20,144 nucleotides of DNA from Nemertoderma westbladi (GCA_032718475.1 JAUCBJ010008629.1:1-20144), one strand, 5' to 3'; positions 1-9,788 are shown, counted from the stretch's first letter. Notes: a model not told the origin generated them from the sequence alone. Program-made: numbers and translations.

Positions 1-1
1 A

Positions 2-3000
2 ATATTTCCATTTTCCTCTGTAGAAATCAACGACCCAGATATTTTCCCAATTCCCGATGTTTTACCTGACTCAAATATATTGAACCAAACTTTTTCACAT
101 TTAGACGCTGATGATAATATCACATACCTTAATATAAATGGAGGTACCTACACAGAACAAAGTTTCAATGCAGAAATCAAAAATCAAAATAATTTTCCTT
201 CATTTTCTATTTTTAATTTTAATTGCCGTAGCCTCCCAAAAAATATATCATCTGTAACTGACTTTTTATTATTAATTGATCAAAAATTTGACGTACTAAC
301 TTTCTCAGAAACATTTTTAACGGACCAATCGAACATAGACCAACTGAAAATAAATGGCTACAAAACACCATTTATAGATAATCGTAAAGCAGGTAAACTT
401 GACAGGGGTGGTACGGCAATATATGTGAAGGAACACTTTGAGGTTTCGGAAAGACAAGATTTGAAAATGAAGGACCTTGAAAACTCATGGATAGAAATTA
501 AACGCCCCAAATCCAAACCTTTACTTGTAGGAACTCTATACCGACCGGAAACTATGAAACGCGACGATTTTTTCACTCTTCTTGACTCGACTCTTTCTAC
601 TCTAGCTAACACCAGATGCGACGTAATTATTACTGGTGACACTAACATCGACCTACTACCAACTTCTAAAGACAAACCTACTGAATACATAAACATCCTA
701 AACACCTACGGTTTCATTCAACTAATACACGATCCTACCCGAGTAACTCCCTGGAGTAAATCCTGTATCGACCACATTATAACAAATATAACTACTTCAG
801 CTACAACATCAGGAACATTTAATACAAAAATTGGATCTTCTGACCACCAATCGACCTTTACTATGCTTCAAAACTACAAATGCTATTTTAATTCCCAGAA
901 AAATTACACAAAGTTTGACTATTCAAAATTTAACTGCCAAAACTTTCTACGTGATATTGAATCGCCATCTTCTTGGAGCTACATTTCACCCACAACCCCC
1001 AAAAAGGAAAAATTTGACGTATTTTATAATGACTTAGAAAATATATTTAATAGGCATGTACCCAAAATAGTAGTCCCCCCACGCAAAATTCCTAATAAGC
1101 CCTGGATGACAGACGCACTACTAACCAGTACGCTAAATAAAAATAAACTTTACAGGTACTATATTAAACATCCAACTAATACTAACTATAACACATTTAC
1201 TACTTACAGAAACAAACTCACTTCTACACTAAGAGCCGCTGAGAAACAATACTACGCTAAACAACTTGAAATGAACTCCAAAAATTTACGAAAAACTTGG
1301 CTAATAATAAATTCAGCACTTAATAAATCTAAAAAATTAACAATACCTAAACAAATAACTACACGCACCGATGATAAAATAGAAACCACTCGAGATCCTA
1401 CTAAAATCGCTAACATCCTAAACGAACACTTTGCTAATATTGGGACTAAATTAAATAATACAATACCGACCTCTAATCGTTCCCCGCTACGCCACATCCC
1501 CCACTCTAATCGAAGACCTAATTCATTCTCTCTAACAGAAACTACGCCTGTAGAAGTAGAGTATTTACTCTTACATATTAATCCTAAATCTGCAACCAAC
1601 GATACTTTCTCAACCAAACTCCTTCTACTCGCAGCTAAACCTATATCTATCCGTCTAAGTAGCCTTATAAATCTCTCTATAACCCAAGGATTCTTCCCCA
1701 AATCACTGCAAATAGCTAAAATTATTCCGTCCTTTAAAACCGAAGATCCAACGGACCCAAACAATTATCGTCCAATTTCACTCCTACCGATTTTAAGTAA
1801 AACATTTGAACAGATAATAAATTCGCAACTACAATCCTACATCTCCAAATACTTCATCCTGTCAAACTCTCAATATGGTTTTCGCCCTAAAACATCAACG
1901 TCGCATGCTCTCCTCTCAGTCATTGAAAAAATTCATAAAGCACTAGACCAGAAACAATCAACCTGCGCTATTTACATTGATCTGAAAAAGGCCTTTGATA
2001 CAATCAACCATAAAATCCTACTAAATAAACTAGAATGCTATGGCGTACGCGGGCTCCCTCTAAAACTAATTGCTAGCTTTCTATCATCCCGACTACAGTA
2101 CGTATCCTTAGACTCTCGCTGCTCCTCTCTACTCCCTCTCCTCTGTGGGCTACCACAAGGAGGAGTACTCTCTCCTTTACTTTTCCTCCTTTATATTAAT
2201 GATCTACCTAATGCCACTACCCTTCTATCCACTTTATTCGCTGATGATACGACACTCTTCCAATCCGGCAACAATATAACTCATCTAATTAATAATATTA
2301 ATTCTGAATTAAATAACGTTGCTGATTGGCTGATTGAAAATCGTCTATCACTAAATCTAAAAAAAACTGAAACCACTGTATTTTCCAACATATTAAAAAA
2401 TTCCCAGGATATTAACAGATTAAAAATTAATAACCAAAATATAACACTTACAAATAGTACTAAATTCTTAGGAATCTACGTAGACAATAAATTAAACTGG
2501 CAAATACACATAAAATATATACTATCTAAAATTTCCAAAACTGCCGGTATATTTTATAAATTACGTCATATATTCCCATTACACATCAATAGGCAACTAT
2601 ATTTCACTCTAATTCATCCCTATCTCAATTACGGCATTATACTATGGGGTAGTGCGCATTCTACTACACTAAATCCCTTACGGACAAAAATTAATAAAAT
2701 AGTTAGGTGTATTACCTTCAACCGCTATAGATCTACAGCTCAACCTATCTATAAATCCCTATCTATTCTCCCTTTAGACTTGCTATATAAACTCCAAGTA
2801 GGCATCTTTATGTTCAAGATTAATAATAATATAATAACAAATCAAACACTACAGAACTTATTTAGGAAATCCTCAACTATACATAAATATAATACACGCT
2901 CAGCGGCTCGCGGTGACTATTACATAGATACTGTACGACTAGACTCTTCACAGCGATCCATGAGTTTTCAAGGTCCTGATGTCTGGAATAAATTACCAAC

Positions 3001-3073
3001 GCAAATTAAAAACTCAACTTCAAAAAATTCATTTGTAAAAAAACTAAAAACATACTTACTGGAATCGCTTTAA
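2..3073 (+). CDS. Non-LTR retrotransposon endonuclease-reverse transcriptase (CR1/L2-like), 5' partial
   Basis: This is the ORF2-type polyprotein of a CR1/L2-like (Jockey-group) retrotransposon; the family nicks target DNA and copies its RNA in place. No stop occurs from base 2 to the TAA at 3071-3073. The first possible start inside the window is a TTG at 80, so the true start probably lies to the left. The N-terminal part (about 215-870) is an apurinic-type endonuclease with SETFL near 305, GTLYRPE, GDTN near 635 and SDH near 840. The RT domain (about 1735-2530) carries YRPISLLP, DLKKAFD near 1980, GLPQGGVLSPLL and FADD at 2237-2248. The C-terminal tail (YNTRSA, then a PDVWNKLP motif) is usual for CR1-like proteins. 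All catalytic motifs I can see are intact and there is no frameshift, so this is the best-preserved element here. Clade assignment is by motif style only. Confidence 0.93.
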   Translation: MFPFSSVEINDPDIFPIPDVLPDSNILNQTFSHLDADDNITYLNINGGTYTEQSFNAEIKNQNNFPSFSIFNFNCRSLPKNISSVTDFLLLIDQKFDVLTFSETFLTDQSNIDQLKINGYKTPFIDNRKAGKLDRGGTAIYVKEHFEVSERQDLKMKDLENSWIEIKRPKSKPLLVGTLYRPETMKRDDFFTLLDSTLSTLANTRCDVIITGDTNIDLLPTSKDKPTEYINILNTYGFIQLIHDPTRVTPWSKSCIDHIITNITTSATTSGTFNTKIGSSDHQSTFTMLQNYKCYFNSQKNYTKFDYSKFNCQNFLRDIESPSSWSYISPTTPKKEKFDVFYNDLENIFNRHVPKIVVPPRKIPNKPWMTDALLTSTLNKNKLYRYYIKHPTNTNYNTFTTYRNKLTSTLRAAEKQYYAKQLEMNSKNLRKTWLIINSALNKSKKLTIPKQITTRTDDKIETTRDPTKIANILNEHFANIGTKLNNTIPTSNRSPLRHIPHSNRRPNSFSLTETTPVEVEYLLLHINPKSATNDTFSTKLLLLAAKPISIRLSSLINLSITQGFFPKSLQIAKIIPSFKTEDPTDPNNYRPISLLPILSKTFEQIINSQLQSYISKYFILSNSQYGFRPKTSTSHALLSVIEKIHKALDQKQSTCAIYIDLKKAFDTINHKILLNKLECYGVRGLPLKLIASFLSSRLQYVSLDSRCSSLLPLLCGLPQGGVLSPLLFLLYINDLPNATTLLSTLFADDTTLFQSGNNITHLINNINSELNNVADWLIENRLSLNLKKTETTVFSNILKNSQDINRLKINNQNITLTNSTKFLGIYVDNKLNWQIHIKYILSKISKTAGIFYKLRHIFPLHINRQLYFTLIHPYLNYGIILWGSAHSTTLNPLRTKINKIVRCITFNRYRSTAQPIYKSLSILPLDLLYKLQVGIFMFKINNNIITNQTLQNLFRKSSTIHKYNTRSAARGDYYIDTVRLDSSQRSMSFQGPDVWNKLPTQIKNSTSKNSFVKKLKTYLLESL

Positions 3074-3304
3074 TAAAATTTACTTTTGACTTTATTATTT
3101 TTATTTAACAAATTGTAACAATGAATCCTCACTTTAATTAATACAGTGAATATATTAACCATATTAACTACAGCTTACGTATCGCGCATAGCGGCAATCT
3201 ATATATGAACGGTATAGACATGAGTCCCACGATCTAACTAATTAATAATATTTACTTATTAAAATCCTATCTAACATCCTATCGAATCACGAGTAAGTAA
3301 GTAA
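3074..3304 (+). other. Probable 3' UTR and (GTAA)n tail of the CR1/L2-like element
   Basis: AT-rich non-coding sequence follows the stop codon and ends in three GTAA units at 3293-3304, just before a C-rich run. Non-LTR elements of this group usually end in short tandem units rather than poly(A), so I infer that the element ends here. No target-site duplication can be tested because the 5' end lies outside the window. Confidence 0.45.
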
Positions 3305-3311
3305 AGAACGA

Positions 3312-3346
3312 CCCCCCCCCCCCACCACCCCCACCCCCCCGCCCCC
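3312..3346 (+). repeat. Poly-C/CCCCA simple tract
   Basis: The tract is almost pure C with a few A and one G, in an otherwise AT-rich setting. The complementary strand is G-rich, with several runs of five or more G that could form a G-quadruplex. Confidence 0.9.
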
Positions 3347-3707
3347 ATAGCATTACATAGTGTGTACAGTTGGGCTATACTAGCTCTGCTATTGCCCAAC
3401 TGTACTTGCATTCAATATTATATACAACCAATAATTAATTGTTCGTGCAATAATGTAATGTTATGAAAGAAATAATAATTAAAGTTAAAGTTAAAGTAAA
3501 GGGGAGATATATAATAATGCCCTGTTAGTATGTAAAGTTGTGCATGCATGTATGAACTAGAATAATTCGAACTGACATTTAATATATCATCACATAAATC
3601 CCTTATGACATAGACACTAACTTAGAAGCATGAAAACCACATATGTAGTGTATTAATATCCTGAAGACATTAGTTCAATGTTATTATCTTTTCCTACTCT
3701 GTTCTGA
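3347..3707. other. AT-rich stretch without recognised features
   Basis: I see no coding signal or clear repeat in this stretch beyond a short GTTAAA-type run near 3480-3500. It separates the C-rich tract from the next retroelement fragment. Confidence 0.5.
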
Positions 3708-4250
3708 ATAATATTTGTATTATGTCTACCATTAGAGGTTTTTGTGTTGTTTTTTTGCCCGAAATCTTGTAACTTAAGTACAATAGATCCAATATATTTA
3801 TACCAGCGTGTTATTTCTAGAACTGATAAATTTACATATTTGGGTCATATTATACACGAATCACGTGATGATGATCTTGACATTAAGAAACAAATAGGTA
3901 GTATGTACGCCCGTACAAATACGTTGTTTAGAAAATTTAGTACCTGTACCGTTGCAGTGAAAGTTCGTTTATTTCTAGCGTTTATAACTCCACTATATTG
4001 TAATGCTCTATGGTCACGTAGGAACTATTCATCTGTTGTCTATAATCGGTTAAGGGTAGCATACAATAATGCAGCAAGAAAGCTATTTTTCATCTCTGTA
4101 GGTTCTAGTATGTCATATTTCTCTGGTTGCAATAATATTCCGTGCTTCATTCATTTACATTTCAAATCAATTCAATCAATTTCGTAGGATAAAATGCTCC
4201 AGTAATTATATTGTAAATGCTGTTATATCTTTACACCGCGTTGCATAGTT
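3708..4250 (+). pseudogene. C-terminal reverse-transcriptase fragment of a second non-LTR family
   Basis: The frame is open from 3708, after a TGA at 3705-3707, and encodes the post-RT region common to many metazoan non-LTR elements. Landmarks are LFFCPKS, KFTYLGHII, DIKKQIGSMYAR, a Cys-Thr segment followed by VKVRLF, a TPLYCNALW motif and LRVAYNNAARKLF. The catalytic core with the FADD box is absent, so the copy is 5'-truncated, as is typical of target-primed insertions. The frame stops at 4185-4187. Similar coding resumes one frame over (FRRIKCSSNYIVNAV) to about 4245, which indicates a frameshift. It differs from the element at 1-3304, whose C-terminal region has another motif set. The exact clade is uncertain. 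Confidence 0.75.
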
Positions 4251-4430
4251 CTAGAATTTTTGAAATGTGCAATTCCGAAAATCTGTTAATTTAGCGAATT
4301 ATTAGTATTACTAAGTACATACATACATAATCAATTGCATACTTAATTATTGTGCTGTAGCGTAGGTAGACGATATGGGCTGATTGTGCGCTTATAATAT
4401 AATATTATATTTTCCATATGTTGCCTGCGG

Positions 4431-4459
4431 TAAATAAATAAAGAAATAAATAAATAAAT
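4431..4459 (+). repeat. (AAAT)n 3' tail of the second non-LTR fragment
   Basis: TAAA/AAAT units with one interruption lie about 180 bases after the end of RT homology. Their position and orientation fit the simple-repeat 3' tail of the 3708-4250 fragment. Confidence 0.65.
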
Positions 4460-4482
4460 TAGAGCCATTATAGAATAGACCA

Positions 4483-4656
4483 TGTAGTTAGTGATGCATG
4501 CCAGAGATTGTGTAGGTAATAACATTATATAAAGGCAAGATAGAAAAAGGTAGGAAAGAGAAACATTTAGAGAAACATTAAAACCTTAATAATAATCTTA
4601 ATAAATAACCCTAATACAAATAAACTTTATTTTATAACTCCAGAATAACCTTTACA
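4483..4656 (+). repeat. Probable 5' LTR of a gypsy-like element
   Basis: The stretch begins TGTAGTTAG and ends TTTACA, giving TG...CA ends. It holds a TATA-like TATATAAAGG near 4528, an AATAAA-containing run near 4600, and a primer-binding-like sequence right after it. About 174 bp is short but possible for an LTR. No second copy exists in the window, so the left boundary is an inference. Confidence 0.5.
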
Positions 4657-4658
4657 TT

Positions 4659-4675
4659 TGGTGACCCAGACTGTT
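4659..4675 (+). other. Primer-binding-site-like sequence
   Basis: TGGTGACCCAGACTG follows the putative LTR end after two bases. TGG at the start, followed by GACCC, is the usual form of tRNA-primed sites in invertebrate gypsy-type elements. I cannot name the tRNA. Confidence 0.5.
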
Positions 4676-4744
4676 GCACTTGCATCTTTCTAATTTAATT
4701 AATTTCTGAACTTTCTCTGATTATTACACCTCCAATATAAAAAC

Positions 4745-5234
4745 ATGGCAGAAGATGGAGATCCACCACAGACACCAATCAAAGATGATCACAGAGGAGA
4801 CGGTCAAGTCAATGTATCGCGCGTGTTGGATAAACCGCCGGATTTATTCAGTAGCAACCCGCGAACCTTTCTAGAATCGTAGTTCCAAATTGTGAATATT
4901 ACCAGTGAAATGACGAAACCTTCCCAAAGATGTAGCTCTGAACATCTCGGTTGATGTAGAAAACTATGATGCAATAAAAACTCTAATTCTGCAGCTCTAC
5001 CAGAAAACTAAGACCGAGCTACTCGAGGAAGCTCTAGGCCAAGTTTCTTTAGATGGACAGAAGCCATAACTAGCGTTGCAGAATGCAAACTACAAGCCAA
5101 CGACGAAGTTGTCCAACATCGATTGCTACAAGCACCCCCTGTTAACATCAGAGCCATTTTGTTCGCACACGAGAACCTACCACATTACCTTTTCATATTA
5201 GCCGGTTAATTGCCAAAGATGTTCCAGAAGTACA
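4745..5234 (+). pseudogene. Decayed gag of an LTR retrotransposon
   Basis: An ATG at 4745, about 70 bases after the primer-binding-like site, starts a frame of 45 codons (MAEDGDPPQTP and so on) that stops at 4880-4882 just before FQIVNITSEMTK. Coding character resumes after a frameshift near 4920, with VALNISVDVENYDAIK, LILQLYQKTKTELLEE and ALGQVSLDGQKP, then a TAA. This pattern (a short helical segment, then a Leu/Glu-rich helix, then G-x-x-x-x-DGQKP) matches the capsid region of gypsy-type Gag proteins, which assemble the particle that packages element RNA. With two in-frame stops and a frameshift it cannot be functional. No protease, RT or 3' LTR follows, so the rest of the element has been lost. 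Confidence 0.65.
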
Positions 5235-5621
5235 GAATAAATTACATAAATGTTGTAAAATGTAAAATGTTGTAAAATGTCTAGAAATAATTGAAATCCG
5301 TAACCCTTAGTTAAATTAATTCTTTGAATTATACAATACGTATTAAGTATGTAATGTTCCTACACTTTTTTCTCAGCTGTTTTTACTACAGTATATATAC
5401 TCTAGTAATAATAGCCACCAACGATATGTATAATATGCAATGTAACAACAATAATAACTATTTACTTATCATTGCTTGAAAAGTACCACTTCTCAGAGAT
5501 TTCAGTACCTCTTACTGTATAGGCCACAATGCAACAAAGTGGTACCTTGCAGCGTTAAGAGGATTTCACCAGAATGAGGATAAGTTGACATAATATAACC
5601 AAAATATTTTATTTATTACAG
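5235..5621. other. Non-coding AT-rich stretch; hairpin; possible intron end
   Basis: It holds a short TGTAAAATGT tandem near 5255-5280. An inverted pair, AAGTACCACTT at 5481-5491 and AAGTGGTACCTT at 5537-5548, could form a hairpin. The last bases (a T-rich run, then ATTTATTACAG to 5621) look like a 3' splice site. Confidence 0.4.
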
Positions 5622-5858
5622 AGTTTATATATGCATGGATTGTGGATGTGGCACCACCCTGACTTGTTCTTGAAAAATAGCAGAGGTGAACATCACGGAG
5701 GTGTGCTACGTGACCACTCCTCTTCGGCAGTATTAACAATTTGGGGGGAGTCTGAGTTTACTGGTAAAGAGGGTGACTTCCTTGAAATCAGTAAAGTGCA
5801 GGTGAAGACCTATATGGGGGTGAAAGAATTAAGTTCCACAAAAGGATTTACCTACAAG
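5622..5858 (+). pseudogene. Exon-like segment encoding part of an RPA-like OB fold
   Basis: The segment sits between an acceptor-like TTTATTACAG and a strong donor AAG|GTAAGT at 5858/5859. It is 237 bp, open throughout in one frame (79 codons, phase 0 at both ends). The second half reads SSSAVLTIWGESEF, GDFLEISKVQVKTY, GVKELSST. That pattern (LTIWGE, a glycine-linked strand, then VQVKTY...G.KELS) is the OB-fold signature of replication protein A-like single-stranded DNA-binding subunits. In the first half another frame reads YICMDCGCGTTLTC and then, past a TGA, KIAEVNIT, which resembles the zinc ribbon and first strand such proteins often have. If so, the segment carries a nonsense codon and a frameshift and is a pseudogene. 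Alternatively the open frame is the real one and the CMDCGCG reading is chance. No other exon is evident. Confidence 0.45.
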
Positions 5859-7606
5859 GTAAGTTTAACCATAAAAATTTTTAGCGAATTTTTAACAAAT
5901 TTAGCAAACATATAGCAACTATTACAGTTAGGTCAGTAATCTCATATTAGAAAATAAGAAGTTAAATGTACCAAAATGTCTACTCAGTCAGTCAAAAATA
6001 TGCCTACAGCAGTATACAATTTACAGCATACAGCTAACTGACTGATTGTACTCTCAATCCCAAAATCAGTTGTGTTGGATTGATAGGCTTTTTAATAACA
6101 GCCAATCAGATGACAGAGAGGTTATCTAGTTAGAATTGTAACGTTTTGTTCTCATTGGCTTCTCTGCAATTTCATAGGCTGTCTAACAACAGCCAATGAC
6201 AAGGCACTTAGAATTGTCATGTTTGGATCTTGATTTATGTTATAAAAAAATGTAACTCAATGGGGTGCTACCACTATTATTATCCATTTTACTCTGATGA
6301 TACTTCCTTCAATTAATTAAAGATGTCTCATTGCGAAACATTTAATAAACTAAAGAAGTCTTTGTAAAAGCTTTTGTGGGATAACTGATTCGTTTGCCTT
6401 GCTAACCAGTTCCCCCCCAGTCGCTAGAATACTCTAAAAAGGGATCTATAATTCGAATAGCGCAAGCTACCGGCTGATTGGCTGATTCGCTGTGCGAAGG
6501 GATCTGGGCTACGTTTGATTGTCCAACCAGCTTGGGAAAGTATCTGCCAATAGGATTTGAGTTGATTTTGATTTCGACCTATCACAGATCTACTGAACTG
6601 AATTTTCCTATCTGTATGCTCTTTCTCTGTGTTGGGTGGAAGCCTTTGTAAATAAGGTTATTCTTATCAGTTTTCAGTGTTGTTGGTCTTTCTTTCCTGA
6701 GCCAGGAGAGAACGGCTTGTAAATATTTTGTGCTTTTCTGTTTTAGTCTAACACTAGTAGGCTTAATTATAAAGGGCATATATCCGTTATCAAACTGGCT
6801 ATCAACATCTGCAACACAAACTAATGAACTTAACACACACTGAATCACTGTGCATACTTTTATATTGTTATACTGCTATTTACTGTCAGTTCTTCATAAT
6901 ATGGTTGATGAATTATTATATTTGGAATAACGATAAATAACCCCGAAACCCAATATTCTTGATATACCGAAGGTAAGAGAGAAAGGTTACATATAACGAT
7001 TGTGACTTATGTTAAAGTGGTTTGAAGTGAATCTAATGTTATTTGATAGACCCTACATGAGTCAGTCCGTGTTCCTTTTATATATAACTAAAATCAGTGA
7101 AGATCGGCAGATCAGTGTGCAGTATTGTGCAGCATTGTGTATGAGTGAGACTGATAACGAAGCATTTCCTAAAGAATGCGCCATATATGTGAATTATAAC
7201 TAAGCCATATCGTTGTGAGTAGTTTAAGTCATAACTCTGTTTGTATAGATAAAGCGCCACGTCCTAAAGGAACTGTTAATATTCCCCGAAGGTGAATAAT
7301 ATTGTCAGAGATTATATAATACTGTCAGTCGAATAATACATTAGGCTTACATAGCAATAAGATTAAGCCGTCGAACCCAATCTCCCGGGTATATCCAGCG
7401 GGTGAATGATCGCGCACAGATTGGTTTCGACTAGTGTAGTGAATTAAATACTTGTCATAGGCTAAAGGTGATTTATTATCTAGAAGACATCCTAATTTGG
7501 CGGGTTAAACTGCCAAAGGTCTGAAAGCGCGAACAATAACGGATATAGCTTCTTTATTGCAGTAGGCAATAAAGTTGAAAGTACCGGTCAACCGGTAAAC
7601 CTGAAC
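5859..7606. other. Intron or intergenic sequence, no gene recognised
   Basis: The stretch starts with the donor of the preceding exon. Minus-strand 6582-6848 and plus-strand 7009-7203 are open, but resemble nothing I know and have no supporting signals. Short direct repeats occur near 7290-7330 (AATATTGTCAG and AATACTGTCAG). Confidence 0.4.
6083..6227 (+). repeat. Imperfect direct repeat with CCAAT boxes upstream of a TATA-like run
   Basis: Two related units start with ATAGGCT at 6083 and 6174. Each contains AACAGCCAAT and then TTAGAATTGT. In the second, GGCTGT and ACAGCC form a perfect 6-bp stem. CCAAT or ATTGG motifs lie near 6102, 6155 and 6193, and TTATAAAAAAATG lies at 6240. The arrangement resembles a promoter, but no gene follows that I recognise. 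Confidence 0.45.
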
Positions 7607-7733
7607 GGTACATCTGTAGGTCAGTAGGCCCAACTGCCAGAACCGGTACTGCCGTAGGTCCGTAGGTCCAACTGCCAAAACCGGTACTTCTGTAGGTCCG
7701 TAGGCCCAACTGTCCTAACCGGTACTTCCGTAT
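7607..7733 (+). repeat. 38-bp tandem repeat (three units plus a partial fourth)
   Basis: GGTAC recurs at exactly 38-base spacing (7607, 7645, 7683, 7721). The units share CTGTAGGTC, GTAGG(C/T)CCAACTG and AACC, with a few substitutions. The unit junctions create ACCGGT palindromes. Confidence 0.92.
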
Positions 7734-7905
7734 AAGTACATTAGTATTATTCGATTTGATTGTTGCATACCGGTAGGCTGTTTAAGGGATTAGGGATTGA
7801 TCACCCCTTATTCCTTTATATGGTTTACTTATTTCTGTCAAGTTTTATTTATTTGTAGGCCAGTATTGAACAGAAGGCGTGTAAGCCTGATCAGATTGTA
7901 CAGAC

Positions 7906-8483
7906 AATTTGTAGGCTGAGCTGTTGTCTGATTGTTGTTAAGTCTGAACGGATTGCAGTGTGTGTAGATCATCTGTCCGATAAAGAACGGTTAGGAAGTA
8001 GGGGCAGCCAATGCTGTAAGGTAAACCCCCAACTAAAGAATAAGTCGTACTACTGGGTTAGAACGCATACTACCTAATCATTTCGGAGTCTGCATGTCCT
8101 GTAGTTTATTTAGGCTTGAGAGTAGTCTGCCATCGTTTAGTCAGTACTTTGTTTGTGTAAGTCTGTACGGGTAGCGTATAATATTTATTTAGATAATTTG
8201 TAGGCTGGATAGTTGTCTGATTGTTGTTAAGTCTGAACGGATTGCAGTGTATGTAGATCACCTGTCCGATAAAGAACGGTTAGGAAGTAGGGGCAGCCAA
8301 TGCTGTAAGGTAAACCCCCAACTAAAGAATAAGTCGTACTACTGGGTTAGAACGCATACTACGTAATCATTTCGGAGTCTGCATGTCCTGTAGTTTATTT
8401 AGGCTTGATAGTAGTCTGTCAGTATTTGGTCTGCATTTTGTTTGAGTAGTTTGTACGCGTAGCGTAATATTTATTATTCAGAG
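7906..8483 (+). repeat. 289-bp tandem duplication
   Basis: Two adjacent units start at 7906 and 8195. About 190 bases in the middle (7923-8112 versus 8212-8401) differ at only a handful of positions, whereas the last 80 bases of each unit differ much more and carry small indels. No convincing open frame runs through either unit. A foldable stretch (AGTAGGGGCAGC, then GCTG, then ACCCCCAAC) lies in the conserved part. Function unknown. Confidence 0.93.
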
Positions 8484-9411
8484 TTTATGCGATTATTCGC
8501 AAAATTCATTCCCCAAGTTTGTTCCTACAGTAATTGTGTTTGTTATACATACCGCTATAGTTAAATTAACCCCGGTACTACACGGGCTGCTTGGCGTAGG
8601 TAAAGACTGGTGATTTTGTGCATCGGTCACTCCAGCAGATGCCGTGGTTCTTTTAACTGTTCAAGTATATTTAACTACTGATTATATGTTGTACAAGTAC
8701 TCGTACCTAATTTAGGGTTTAGTGTACAGTGCTTTCCGAGAGTAATTAGTGTAGGCATTATATTTGTGTTGTAAACTGGTTGATAGGCACGTTCGATTAG
8801 CTCTATTAACTTCTAGGTAGGGACACTCCGTGATACATAACGTAGTACCTATAGCGATACGGCTATAGGTCGTCAGGCGGTGGTATTTTCCTATCTGGAC
8901 AACGCAGTGTATCTACTACTACTTATTATTTTCAAATACCGCAGTACCCTGTCCGTTGTAATAACCAGATTTCTAACCCTTTGTTAGGCTGGTTTGTAGA
9001 CTTCTTGTAAAATTACCCTAAAAATTCGTATTTTGTGTTTTTTGTAAATTTTTGTGTTTATTTAGAGATTGTAATCTCACACGAATTGTACGTAATTTGT
9101 AGTATTAAGTAACTTAGGTAAATTAGAATTATTTGTTTTAGTGTCCTATAAGCAACACTTCACTGAAAGCGTACCGCTTTGTGTAGTGATTACCCCCCAG
9201 AAATAATAACATTTATTTCAACATTGACAAAACCCATTAAACGGGTATATATATATTATAAATCAACTCAAACAATTTATAAATAGTAGGCCTGCCATAC
9301 AACCATTAGGTCTCAATATCAGTTGGATTACTGCTCAAATAACGGTAATAAAGTAAGTAAAGTAACTAAGTAACCCTAAAATTCAGAAATTCAATTATTT
9401 AAAATAATTGA
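8484..9411. other. Non-coding stretch with two small hairpins
   Basis: No coding signal is seen. ACCTATAGC at 8847-8855 and GCTATAGGT at 8862-8870 form a perfect 9-bp stem with a 6-base loop. AAAGCG and CGCTTT near 9160-9175 form a second, smaller one. A GTAA/AAGT-rich run lies near 9350-9374. Confidence 0.6.
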
Positions 9412-9699
9412 CATACCGGTATTTACGATAGGCCTATTATCTTTATTTCTATAAGTTTCGGCTGAAATTATACCGGTACTTGTAATTAATTCTATTCCAG
9501 AATTATAATTATATACTACAAAACTGTAAGCTGTATACCGGTATTCCCGATAGGCCTATTATATATTTATATATATTTGTGCTAAATTTATACCGGTATT
9601 CTGTGATAAACCTAGTCTGTAATAATAGTTATATATACTATAAGCATACCGGTATTTTAATATATTATATATCACGCTACACTGAGTAGCTGTACCGGT
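9412..9699 (+). repeat. Array of TACCGGTA-type palindromes in degenerate repeat units
   Basis: ACCGGT occurs at 9415, 9472, 9537, 9592, 9648 and 9694, spaced 46-65 bases apart. Two palindromic ATAGGCCTAT sites follow the first and third. Longer units starting near 9412, 9534 and 9645 are related to one another but diverged. The array ends about 90 bases before the ATG at 9789. Confidence 0.8.
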
Positions 9700-9788
9700 A
9701 ATTAATTGCTAGGCTATCAGTTAATACTGAGTTACTAGACTTGCTCAGACTGTAATACAGCAGTAGACATTCAACTGTATACATAAAC

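Noticed and set aside
1252-1764. Minus-strand 170-codon frame inside the CR1/L2-like element
   Set aside because: Shadow of a strongly supported plus-strand coding region.
6292-6340. CTGATGA followed by GCGAAAC, a hammerhead-ribozyme-like core pair
   Set aside because: The bases after CTGATGA do not pair with those before GAAAC, so stem II cannot form, and no matching cleavage stem was found.
6582-6848. Minus-strand 88-codon frame
   Set aside because: No recognisable motif and no supporting context; open frames of this length occur by chance.
7009-7203. Plus-strand 64-codon frame and the overlapping minus-strand frame at 7078-7260
   Set aside because: Short, unlike known proteins, with no signals around them.
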